A DNA stretch of 12,721 nt from Candidatus Spyradenecus faecavium (GCA_018713405.1 DVOR01000129.1:1-12721); one strand, 5' to 3'. Positions 1 through 6,161 are shown, numbered from the stretch's first letter. A program made the numbers and translations. The notes: a model not told the origin generated them from the letters alone.

Positions 1-692
1 GCTTGGCTCCCGGCAAGGAAGACTGTCTCATCCTCGACTACGGCGAAAACATCCTGCGCCACGGCCCCCTCGATGACGTTCACCCCGAGGCCAAACGACG
101 CGGCAAACGCAAGGACATCAAGACGTGTCCCTCCTGTGGCGAAGTCCTCACGCCCCAAGCGACCGCTTGCCCCGAATGCGGCTACGTCTTCCCTGCGCCC
201 AAGCCCAAACAGCCCTCGTCGCTTCCGCACCGCGCACACTGTTCGTCGGCCAACATCCTCTCCGACGGCACCCATGAGAAGCCCACCAAAACGCGTACGA
301 CGTACACGGTGGAGCATGTGGAGTACGCCATCCATCACAGCCGAAAGAACCCCGACGCACCGCCCTCCCTGCGCGTCACCTTCCTGCTCGCGGGGCCGCC
401 CTACCGCGTCTCCGTCTGGAAACAACCCGCCTCACCCTATTCGTGGGCGCGAAAGCGGTTTGCCCAGTGGTGGCGGCAAATGGCTGGCGAAGGTGCGGTA
501 AGCGCCATCCCGCGCACCGCTCACGAAGCGTTGGAAGCCATCGAAGTGGGAGCGCAACTCAAAACCCCCGCCACCGTCACCCTGTGCACCACCGAAGGCG
601 ATGCCTTTCCTCAAGATGTCGCCTACACCTTCGCTCCGGAACCCTCCGTCGAAGAAGCCCTCGCCGCCACCGACGACGACCTCCCCTTTTAA
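1..692 (+). CDS. Phage DEAD/DEAH-type helicase, C-terminal part (5' truncated by window edge)
   Basis: The reading frame is open at the left edge, so this is the end of a longer protein; TTG at 3 is probably not the true start. The first residues (CLILDYGENILRHGPLD) match the segment that follows the helicase C-terminal lobe in phage DEAD/DEAH helicases. A four-cysteine zinc ribbon follows (CPSCG at 42-46 and CPECG at 56-60 of the visible part), then a lysine/proline linker and a domain at about 95-215 rich in aromatic residues (YAIHH, FAQWWRQ), a tail I associate with phage helicases. The protein ends DDDLPF, very like the acidic tip of bacterial SSB (DDDIPF). The role inferred is DNA unwinding in phage replication or recombination, just upstream of the primase. 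The ATPase motifs lie outside the window, so the helicase call rests on the C-terminal pattern and context. Confidence 0.7.
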   Translation, partial: LAPGKEDCLILDYGENILRHGPLDDVHPEAKRRGKRKDIKTCPSCGEVLTPQATACPECGYVFPAPKPKQPSSLPHRAHCSSANILSDGTHEKPTKTRTTYTVEHVEYAIHHSRKNPDAPPSLRVTFLLAGPPYRVSVWKQPASPYSWARKRFAQWWRQMAGEGAVSAIPRTAHEALEAIEVGAQLKTPATVTLCTTEGDAFPQDVAYTFAPEPSVEEALAATDDDLPF

Positions 693-704
693 GGCACTGT
701 CATG

Positions 705-1061
705 TTATGCGTTCGAAGCGTCGCGGTAGAGCCGCTCCAAGGCCACGCGCAACGGCGGAAGGTCGTCGAGGATGGTTTGCCAAATCATGGCGTTATCGAC
801 CTTGACATAGTCGTGAACGACGATGTTGCGCATTCCTTTGATGGTCTTCAGCCACAGCGTCCACGGGCAATCGGGGTGTGCGGCGCGGAAGTCTTCGGAA
901 ATCTGCCCGAGCGCTTCGCCCAACACCATGAATTGGTAGAGCACGGCGCTCACTTTCTCGTCGGAGTCGATGAAGGCTTCGTAGGTGATGGCCGAGGTGA
1001 AGGCTTGGATGCGGTCGATGGCCGCAAGCATATGTTCGAGGCGCGTAAGGTCGCGGTTCAT
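705..1061 (-). CDS. hepT: HepT-like HEPN-domain toxin (DUF86)
   Basis: A 118-residue all-helical protein with the HEPN RNase signature R-x4-H-x-Y: R78, H83 and Y85 in MRNIVVHDY. In the characterised family HepT is an RNase toxin, and the tyrosine of HxY is the residue its partner nucleotidyltransferase modifies with AMP to neutralise it. Length and motif position fit the DUF86/HepT family well. The start codon overlaps the stop of mntA by four bases (ATGA), implying translational coupling with antitoxin first, toxin second. The pair runs opposite to the surrounding replication genes, as expected of an autonomous cargo module. Its stop is 13 bases from the end of the convergent helicase gene. 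All motif residues are present, so the toxin is probably functional. Confidence 0.92.
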   Translation of the reverse strand: MNRDLTRLEHMLAAIDRIQAFTSAITYEAFIDSDEKVSAVLYQFMVLGEALGQISEDFRAAHPDCPWTLWLKTIKGMRNIVVHDYVKVDNAMIWQTILDDLPPLRVALERLYRDASNA

Positions 1062-1357
1062 AGCGCAATCGCCTCTTGGCGGACGTGGCGACCGAAGGCA
1101 TCGTCTTTGAGCACGGCGGCGGAAACTACGTCCACCGATACGCCCAAAAGCTCGCTCAACTCCGCCTCCAAGCGGGCGTGGTCGAAGAGTGTGGCCTTCG
1201 GCGAGAAAGTGACCAACAGGTCAATGTCGCTCGTGGGCGTTTCCGTTCCGCGAGCATACGAGCCGAAGAGAGCGAGCGACTCGGCGCGATTTGCCCGAGC
1301 AATGCGAAACATCGCTTGCCGATTGCGTTCCAACAACTCTTGCAACGTCTTTTGCAT
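1058..1357 (-). CDS. mntA: MntA-like nucleotidyltransferase antitoxin
   Basis: A 99-residue minimal nucleotidyltransferase. The catalytic signature is intact: G32-S33 (FGSYARG), D44 and D46 in SDIDLLV, and a third carboxylate at D76 (VSVDVVS). In the MntA/HepT system this enzyme uses ATP to adenylylate the toxin's HxY tyrosine and so inactivates it. It is the promoter-proximal gene of the pair and overlaps hepT by four bases. A consensus-like extended -10 box lies 26 bases upstream of its start. The N-terminal helix (MQKTLQELLERN) is typical of the family. The substrate is inferred from the adjacent hepT; a free-standing MNT enzyme is unlikely given the overlap. Confidence 0.92.
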   Translation of the reverse strand: MQKTLQELLERNRQAMFRIARANRAESLALFGSYARGTETPTSDIDLLVTFSPKATLFDHARLEAELSELLGVSVDVVSAAVLKDDAFGRHVRQEAIAL

Positions 1358-1383
1358 GACTTGCCCGTCTCTTTCCGCTTCAC

Positions 1384-1389
1384 ATTATA
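1384..1389 (-). promoter_or_regulatory. Extended -10 promoter for mntA-hepT
   Basis: On the minus strand the sequence reads TGTGCTATAATG, giving a perfect TATAAT with the TGn extension. Initiation about seven bases downstream would leave a leader of roughly 20 bases before the mntA start at 1357. No good -35 box is visible, which is usual for extended -10 promoters. The site sits in the 53-bp divergent gap before the primase gene, so toxin-antitoxin expression can be independent of phage transcription. Confidence 0.65.
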
Positions 1390-1410
1390 GCACAGTTTCA
1401 GGAGCCTTTT

Positions 1411-3738
1411 ATGACCTTTGACCACCAAGAGATTACCGCCGCGCTCAAGGCGTGGTTTCGCCCCGGAGAAGTCTTTGAGGTGCGCGCCCTTGAGGCCACC
1501 ACAAAACAGTGGAACACGCGTCCACACACCGAGGCGGGCTACTTCGATCTCGAACACCTCCCCGACCTTCTTCGCTCCCTCGACACGCTCACCGCCTACA
1601 AGGGCATTTACGTCACCCTCAACCCGCTCACGCCCGCCGTCCTCGGTCGCGCCCGCTATGTCTTCAAGCACGACAAGCTTATCGGCGCGAAGGATGAGGA
1701 AGTGCTGTGCCGTCGTTGGCTCCCCATCGATTGCGATGCCAAGCGCGTCTCGGGTGTGCCGTCCTCCGAGGACGAACACGCTTACGCCCTGGCCAAGGCT
1801 CGCGACATCCGCGACGGCTTCGCCTCCATGGGATGGCCCGATCCCATTTTCATCGACTCCGGCAACGGCGCGCAGCTCCTTTACCGTCTCCCCGACCTGC
1901 CCCCAGGCAGCGACCTCGTGAAGCGCACTCTCGAGGCGCTTCAGCCCTGTTCCGATGACCACGTCGAGATCGACCAGACCGTCTTTAATCCCGCCCGCAT
2001 TTGGCGTCTCCCCGGTACTCTTAACCGCAAAGGCGACCCCTGCCCCGAACAACTCCGCCATCACCGCCCCAGCCGTGTTCTTGTACTGCCAGCGGCTGAT
2101 GTCGTTGTACCGCTTCACACACTCGAAGCCTCGATGCCTCGGAGTGTCGAAGCTCCGAAGACTATCGAAACCTCGTCGTTCTCCCTCACCGCCTTCATCG
2201 CCCGTCACTTCCCGAACGCCAAGCCTATGCCCTACAACGGCGGCACCAAGTGGGTACTTGACGTTTGCCCATTCAACCCCGACCACAACGACCGCTCCGC
2301 CGTCATCACTCAGACCTCCGAGGGCCGCATAGGCTTCGTCTGCCACCACAACGGCTGCTCCGGCAAAACCTGGCATGACCTCCGTACCCTCCTTGAGCCT
2401 CCCACTTCCCTCCCCGATGTCTCCATCGACACTACCGCCATCCTGCAGCGCAAAGCACCCACTCCCCCACCTCCTCCGCGTGTCGTTCCTCAAAAGGAAT
2501 GGGAGAAGGTGACGTTGGAAACGTTGGAGCGCGAGGTCTTGCCCGGCACCATCCTTGAGCGCATCACGCGTCTGCTCTCCCAAGTGACCACGCCGCCCCT
2601 CCCGCTCGCCTTCACCCTGCCCAAGGCACTGGTGTTGATTGGCGCAGCGCTGAGCGAACGCACCGATGAGGAAGGCCCCGCGTCTCGACAAGGGGTAGAA
2701 CTCGCTCGTCTTGCCCTCAACTCCGCCGGTGGCCAAGTCTGCAATATGTACTGCCTTCTCGCCGCACCCTCCGGCACAGGCAAGGACATTGGCGGACTCG
2801 AAGAGAAGATGGCGCGTCGCAACAATTGGTTCGTTGGCTCCGCCGGCAGTAAGGAAGGCCTCTACGATGCCTATATGGTCAAGCCTAACGGCATTCTCAA
2901 AATCTCCGAACTGCAACCCTATCTCGAGCCTCGCCACTGGCAACACGAGGCCGCGCAGTTCTTCACCGAGGCCTTCAACCAAGGAGCCTTCAACCACTGT
3001 CAATCCATGCGCGTGAAGAACGCCGTCCCCCGACAGTCCAACTACTGCTATCCCAACGTGCTCGCCAACATTCAGCCCGACGTCTTCGAGCGCATTGCCC
3101 GCCCCATCGACATCGAATCCGGCCTTCTCGGTCGCTTCCTTGTCTCCCACGCCCCACATTTCTGTGGTGACCCCGGTCGCTTCAACCTCAAGGAGACGCT
3201 CTCAACGTTGCAGTCTTACCTCGACCTTTTCACCCGCAAGTGCGGCCTTCTCGACCTCCCTGACCACTACGCTTCCGACCTCAAAGCCTCACTGATGGAA
3301 GACGCACCGTCCATGATGTTCTCTCACATAGCCCGTCTCTGCAACGAGTACTACCCTCGCCTTGCCACCGTCCTCTCCGTCACCGAGAGTGCCATCACGC
3401 AAGGCCCGGAAGTTCTCCTCACGCCCGACGTGTGGCACCGCGCCAAACTCCTCATTCACTGGTTCTATCACAATGCTTACCGCCTCTTTGGCCGTATCAC
3501 CGACGATGATGACCGCTCTCGCCGCCGTGAAATCGTCCTTCTGCGCGTTCTTCGTCGTGCGCGTAAGGTGGATTGCCCCCACGGCTTCACGCGTCGCGAC
3601 ATTTCTCTTGGTGGTCTCAAGGGAACCGACGCCAAGGAACGTAAGGAAGCGCTCGATGAGATGCTCGACCGTGGCTGGCTCACCTTGGAAGGTCTCTCCT
3701 ATCACCTTACTGACCTCGCCCCCGAGTTGGACTGTTGA
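1411..3738 (+). CDS. PrimPol (AEP-type) primase with zinc motif and DUF3987 helicase-like ATPase domain
   Basis: A 775-residue phage primase-helicase with an SD site (AGGAG) seven bases before ATG. The N-terminal half is an archaeo-eukaryotic-type primase: the catalytic acids are in LPIDCDA (D107, D109), followed by a glycine-rich motif DSGNGAQLLYRL (149-160) and the conserved IDQTVFNPARIWRLPGTLN block (187-205). The position usually holding a histidine after GNG is Q155. A low-complexity linker (about 236-256) precedes a Cys/His cluster (C286, H292, C311, C316) that probably binds zinc. A proline stretch (350-356) leads into a DUF3987 ATPase with Walker A APSGTGKD (452-459), a weak Walker B (ILKISEL, E500 but no aspartate) and a candidate arginine finger in GLLGRF (R575). 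The last 70 residues look winged-helix-like. It would prime and unwind phage DNA. The adjacent repeat-rich gap is a plausible origin. Confidence 0.88.
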   Translation: MTFDHQEITAALKAWFRPGEVFEVRALEATTKQWNTRPHTEAGYFDLEHLPDLLRSLDTLTAYKGIYVTLNPLTPAVLGRARYVFKHDKLIGAKDEEVLCRRWLPIDCDAKRVSGVPSSEDEHAYALAKARDIRDGFASMGWPDPIFIDSGNGAQLLYRLPDLPPGSDLVKRTLEALQPCSDDHVEIDQTVFNPARIWRLPGTLNRKGDPCPEQLRHHRPSRVLVLPAADVVVPLHTLEASMPRSVEAPKTIETSSFSLTAFIARHFPNAKPMPYNGGTKWVLDVCPFNPDHNDRSAVITQTSEGRIGFVCHHNGCSGKTWHDLRTLLEPPTSLPDVSIDTTAILQRKAPTPPPPPRVVPQKEWEKVTLETLEREVLPGTILERITRLLSQVTTPPLPLAFTLPKALVLIGAALSERTDEEGPASRQGVELARLALNSAGGQVCNMYCLLAAPSGTGKDIGGLEEKMARRNNWFVGSAGSKEGLYDAYMVKPNGILKISELQPYLEPRHWQHEAAQFFTEAFNQGAFNHCQSMRVKNAVPRQSNYCYPNVLANIQPDVFERIARPIDIESGLLGRFLVSHAPHFCGDPGRFNLKETLSTLQSYLDLFTRKCGLLDLPDHYASDLKASLMEDAPSMMFSHIARLCNEYYPRLATVLSVTESAITQGPEVLLTPDVWHRAKLLIHWFYHNAYRLFGRITDDDDRSRRREIVLLRVLRRARKVDCPHGFTRRDISLGGLKGTDAKERKEALDEMLDRGWLTLEGLSYHLTDLAPELDC
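2123..2170. repeat. TCGA-centred short repeats in the primase linker
   Basis: TCGAAG occurs at 2123 and 2147, with close variants TCGATG at 2131 and TCGAAA at 2165. TCGGAG (2139-2144) and CTCCGA (2153-2158) form an inverted repeat around an 8-base loop. The stretch encodes the unstructured linker between the primase domain and the zinc motif. It may be an inserted palindromic element tolerated in a linker, or simple repeat drift. Confidence 0.4.
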
Positions 3739-3750
3739 GTGCCAACATCC

Positions 3751-3795
3751 TCTCAACGTCTCAACATTCAGCCCTCGCGTGTTGAGACGTTGAGA
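3751..3795. repeat. Perfect 16-bp inverted repeat
   Basis: TCTCAACGTCTCAACA (3751-3766) is exactly mirrored by TGTTGAGACGTTGAGA (3780-3795) around a 13-base spacer. It begins 12 bases after the primase stop codon. As RNA it would form a strong stem, but no T-tract follows, so a classical terminator is not supported. As DNA it presents four copies of the hexamer in two facing pairs, suiting a dimeric or tetrameric binding protein. Confidence 0.8.
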
Positions 3796-3860
3796 GCCGA
3801 ATTGAGAGTGCGCCGTCTCAACACAAAAACACGGGGAAAAGGCTGTAAATAAAGGGTTTC

Positions 3861-3874
3861 ACTCTATATAGAGT
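3861..3874. repeat. 14-bp perfect palindrome ACTCTATATAGAGT
   Basis: A fully self-complementary AT-centred site between the left and right halves of the hexamer cluster. It could be a regulator operator or part of an unwinding region. No protein can be assigned to it. Confidence 0.6.
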
Positions 3875-4015
3875 AGTTGTTGAGAGTGTTGAGAACATAT
3901 TTTCTTATATCCCCTATTACCGTCCCTGTAGGGGGACATATATAGGAACTGTTCTCAACGTCCCAACACACTCAACAGTCCATCGTTCATTCACCCACCC
4001 AAAGGAGGCAAAAGG

Positions 4016-4178
4016 ATGGCTTAAGAAAACCCCAAAACACGCTCCACAACGCCCTGTCCGTGGCCAGCAACGCCCCTCGCGAAGCCTCTGGAACAACGCA
4101 AAAGGTTCTCCCTAAACGGGCTCGCCAGAGGGCGTGCGGAAGGAGCCGCCATCGGCGGCAGAGTTGGTTGCCGCCGAT
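4016..4178 (+). pseudogene. Interrupted small ORF after a perfect SD (ATG GCT TAA, then open for 51 codons)
   Basis: A textbook ribosome binding site (AAAGGAGG, 4001-4008) sits eight bases before ATG at 4016, but the third codon is TAA. The same frame then stays open for 51 codons, ending at the TAA of 4176-4178 inside a hairpin; the peptide is basic (PLEQRKRF, NGLARGRAEG) and resembles nothing I recognise. Two readings are possible. It may be a small phage gene killed by a nonsense change, or a deliberate start-stop leader controlling the downstream ParB-methyltransferase, whose start is 35 bases past the frame's end. I favour a broken or regulatory element and would not claim a protein product. 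Confidence 0.4.
4151..4178. repeat. 10-bp perfect stem-loop upstream of the ParB-methyltransferase
   Basis: ATCGGCGGCA (4151-4160) and TGCCGCCGAT (4169-4178) flank the 8-base loop GAGTTGGT. The stem is GC-rich and stable. No T-run follows on the plus strand, so it is not a simple terminator. It ends 22 bases before the AGGAA ribosome site of the next gene and could act as a leader structure or protein-binding site. Confidence 0.6.
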
Positions 4179-4212
4179 AAAATCGCGTAACGCACAACAA
4201 CAGGAAACACAA

Positions 4213-5418
4213 ATGCGCATTGTCGAACTCCCCATTGACACCCTGAAACCTTATGCCCAAAACCCCCGCATCAACGATGCCGCCGTCGATGCCGTCTGCG
4301 CCTCCTTGCGCGAGTTTGGTTGGCAACAGCCTCTCGTCCTCGACCAAGACCACACCGTCATCATTGGCCACACCCGCCTGAAAGCCGCCCAACGCCTCGG
4401 CATGGCCACCGTCCCTTGCGTCATCGCCGATGGCCTCACCCCCGAACAGGTGAAAGCCCTCCGCATCGCCGACAACAAGACGGGCGAAATCGCCGAGTGG
4501 GATATGGCGCTCCTGCCCGAGGAACTGCGCGCCCTGTGCGACCTCGGCTACGACGCCACGCTCACGGGCTTCTCCCTTGAGGACATCGGCGACCTGCTCG
4601 CGGGCGGCGACACCCCCACCGATGGCGCAACCGACCCGGATGCCGCCCCCGAAGCGCCCAAGGCCGCCAAGAGTCAGTCCGGCGCGCTCTACACCCTCGG
4701 CGAGCACCGTCTTCTCTGCGGCGATGCCACGCGAACCGACGATGTGCGCAAGGTGATGGACGGCGACACGGCGGCGCTGTGGCTCACCGACCCGCCTTAC
4801 AATGTGGCCTACGAAGGCTCCGACGGCAAAACCATCCAAAACGACAACATGGAAGACTCCGCCTTTCGCGATTTCCTCGCCGCCTCCTTCAAGGCTGCGG
4901 TCGCCACGATGGTGCCGGGTGCCACCTTCTATATCTTCCACGCCGACAGCGAAGGCTTCAACTTCCGAGCTGCTTGCCGCGATGCCGACCTCAAGGTGCG
5001 CCAGTGTCTTATCTGGAAGAAGAACAGCCTCGTGTTGGGGCGCCAAGACTACCAGTGGGCCCACGAACCGTGTCTGACCGGGTGGAAGGATGGTGCGGCG
5101 CACCACTGGTACAGCGACCGCAAGCAGACCACGGTGATGGCCTTCGACAAGCCGAAGAAGAACGGTGACCACCCCACGATGAAACCCGTGGAAATGTTGG
5201 AATACCTGCTCAAGAACAGTTCCAAGCGCGGCGACGTGGTGCTCGACACCTTCGGAGGCTCCGGCTCCACACTGATGGCCTGCGAGCGGCTCGGGCGCAA
5301 GTGCCGCATGGTGGAACTCGACCCGCGCTATTGCGACGTCATCCGCCGCCGTTGGGCCGAGTTCCGTTTCGGCGAAGGTTGCGACTGGGAGGCCAAAACG
5401 CCCCCCGCACAGGCCTAA
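4213..5418 (+). CDS. ParB/Srx-like domain fused to a DNA methyltransferase (beta-class, DPPY type)
   Basis: 401 residues from ATG at 4213, chosen because AGGAA lies eight bases upstream and the ParB-like fold begins at once (MRIVELPIDTLKPYAQNPR). The ParB motif GHTRLKAA is at 52-59, followed by the segment around DNKTGEIAEWD. A flexible Asp/Ala/Pro linker (about 134-158) leads to the methyltransferase. Motif IV DPPY is at 193-196, and the AdoMet-binding FGGSGS at 347-352 comes after it, the beta-class order. It should transfer a methyl group to an exocyclic amine, most likely N6-adenine (N4-cytosine not excluded). Such fusions are common in phages and are thought to protect phage DNA from restriction or to support replication or packaging. 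Its stop overlaps that of the convergent HARE-HTH gene. The ParB part may bind DNA or act as a nuclease/NTPase; which is unknown here. Confidence 0.92.
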   Translation: MRIVELPIDTLKPYAQNPRINDAAVDAVCASLREFGWQQPLVLDQDHTVIIGHTRLKAAQRLGMATVPCVIADGLTPEQVKALRIADNKTGEIAEWDMALLPEELRALCDLGYDATLTGFSLEDIGDLLAGGDTPTDGATDPDAAPEAPKAAKSQSGALYTLGEHRLLCGDATRTDDVRKVMDGDTAALWLTDPPYNVAYEGSDGKTIQNDNMEDSAFRDFLAASFKAAVATMVPGATFYIFHADSEGFNFRAACRDADLKVRQCLIWKKNSLVLGRQDYQWAHEPCLTGWKDGAAHHWYSDRKQTTVMAFDKPKKNGDHPTMKPVEMLEYLLKNSSKRGDVVLDTFGGSGSTLMACERLGRKCRMVELDPRYCDVIRRRWAEFRFGEGCDWEAKTPPAQA

Positions 5419-5876
5419 GCCAAAGCCCACTTGCCACGCTGCGCCTCCTTGCGGATGCGGGGAGCGGTCTTTGTCTTCACCTCGCGGACGAAGAGACTGT
5501 AGAGCGTCTGCCCCGGGGTTTTACCCCAGTCGCTCGGCTCAAACAGTCCGTGCCGTTCCGCCAAAGCGAGGATTTCCGTCACGCTCAACGCCCGCTGCTC
5601 GGCCTCCAACACCGTGTAGGCGATGGTGGCCAGGCTCATCTTGGGCAATGCCACTGCGGTCGGTCCCCTCGGTTCGAGCTGTTCGCTCGGTTCAGTCGGT
5701 GCGGTCGGTTCGCTCGGCACGAGGCGGGCGCGTGAGGTGAGGAACTCCTTGCCCGAGGCAGGGTTGCGCACCTTGAGCGTGGTCTCGTTAAGCGCCTCCA
5801 CCACCTCGGCTACGAGGATGTTGCGCCCGACCCGAACCGTCACGCGCTCGCCGTTGTTGATTGTCTGATTGTCCAT
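5415..5876 (-). CDS. HARE-HTH domain protein with N-terminal Tudor/KOW-like segment
   Basis: 153 residues. ATG at 5874-5876 was chosen for its AAAGGA site seven to eight bases upstream; the longer open frame to 6230 crosses the terminase start and is rejected. Residues 8-54 look like a small beta-barrel (GERVTVRVGRNILVAEV, TSRARLVP), similar to KOW or Tudor folds. Residues 55-77 form a Ser/Glu/Pro/Thr linker encoded by degenerate repeats. Residues 80-153 match the HARE-HTH pattern: LATIAYTVLEAE, LSVTEILALAERHGLF, the GKTPGQTL turn, and an ending RKEAQRGKWALA like the family's G-x-(F/W)-x-L end. HARE-HTH domains occur in restriction enzymes, bacterial RNA polymerase delta and eukaryotic chromatin proteins, and are proposed to sense modified DNA. 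Lying against one methyltransferase and near another, it may read or regulate phage DNA modification; this is inference. Confidence 0.72.
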   Translation of the reverse strand: MDNQTINNGERVTVRVGRNILVAEVVEALNETTLKVRNPASGKEFLTSRARLVPSEPTAPTEPSEQLEPRGPTAVALPKMSLATIAYTVLEAEQRALSVTEILALAERHGLFEPSDWGKTPGQTLYSLFVREVKTKTAPRIRKEAQRGKWALA

Positions 5877-5923
5877 TGCTCTGTCCTTTCGTTTGGGAGC
5901 CACCTTGGCTCTTTCGCCGCATA

Positions 5924-5960
5924 CACTGGCGTAATCGTCAGAGAATAGCCAGTGCTTTTT
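5924..5960 (+). terminator. Hairpin plus T-tract upstream of the packaging genes
   Basis: CACTGGC (5924-5930) and GCCAGTG (5948-5954) form a 7-bp stem with a 17-base loop, followed at once by CTTTTT. The arrangement resembles an intrinsic terminator or attenuator reading rightward. It ends one base before the GAGGA ribosome site of the 63-residue gene. The long loop weakens the terminator reading. A divergent operator between the HARE-HTH gene and the packaging genes is the alternative. Confidence 0.45.
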
Positions 5961-5969
5961 GAGGAACCC

Positions 5970-6161
5970 ATGCAAAAAAGTCTCACCTCGCTTACGCCGG
6001 GCGACTTGGCCAACCTGCTCCAAGCCTCCGGCAGCCGCACCGCTTCCCCCGAAACCATCGCCCGAGACATCGCTTTCGGCGCACCCGTCAATGCCGACGG
6101 CACCCTCCACTTCCTGCACTACGTCGCTTGGCTCCTGAAGGAACAACACCATGGCAATTAA
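5970..6161 (+). CDS. Small protein homologous to the terminase N-terminal domain, candidate terminase small subunit
   Basis: 63 residues from ATG at 5970, preceded by GAGGA four to five bases upstream. It shares a spaced pattern with the first 62 residues of the following terminase: LTPGDLANLLQAS aligns with LRPTDLVRLLNAT, an isoleucine and aspartate with IARD/IYRD, and LHFLHYVAWLL with INLLRYAAWLV. The GAPVNADGTLHFLHY segment resembles helix-turn-helix recognisers of phage small terminases. It overlaps the terminase start by 11 bases, so the two are translationally coupled. A role as small terminase or DNA-recognition partner is inferred from location and the shared domain. It is shorter than typical TerS proteins and lacks an obvious oligomerisation region, so it may be only an accessory recogniser. 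Confidence 0.65.
   Translation: MQKSLTSLTPGDLANLLQASGSRTASPETIARDIAFGAPVNADGTLHFLHYVAWLLKEQHHGN

Larger units (their letters stand above)
3733..3976. repeat. GTTGAG/CTCAAC iteron-like cluster, candidate origin or control region
   Basis: Exact GTTGAG starts at 3734, 3781, 3789, 3879 and 3888; the inverse CTCAAC starts at 3752, 3760, 3817, 3954 and 3971. Degenerate copies are ATTGAG at 3801 and CCCAAC at 3962. Neighbouring copies are often 8-9 bases apart, about one helical turn, and pairs face each other. The first copy overlaps the primase stop codon. Between the clusters lie AT-rich stretches (3841-3875, 3896-3920) in an otherwise GC-rich element. Position beside the primase, iterated sites and AT-rich DNA fit a replication origin. 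An operator array for a phage regulator is the alternative. Confidence 0.7.

Noticed and set aside
1156..3159. 667-codon minus-strand open frame opposite the primase
   Set aside because: Its protein is Gly/Val/Glu-rich with no domain pattern and lies antisense to a gene with clear catalytic motifs. It arises from GC-biased codons, and it also runs into mntA in another frame.
3751..3795. Rho-independent terminator after the primase
   Set aside because: The 16-bp stem is perfect but no T-tract follows on either strand, and its arms are built from the hexamer that recurs through the whole gap.
3733..3976. CRISPR array
   Set aside because: The repeat units are only 6-8 bases, in mixed orientation, with no regular spacers of about 30 bases and no cas genes.
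4060..4212. Upstream extension of the ParB-methyltransferase from GTG at 4060
   Set aside because: The extension is Arg/Ser-rich with no ParB similarity and spans the hairpin. ATG at 4213 has a ribosome site and starts the fold immediately.
4021..5430. 469-codon minus-strand open frame opposite the ParB-methyltransferase
   Set aside because: Antisense shadow of a gene with DPPY and FGGSGS motifs. Composition is typical of GC-rich complements.
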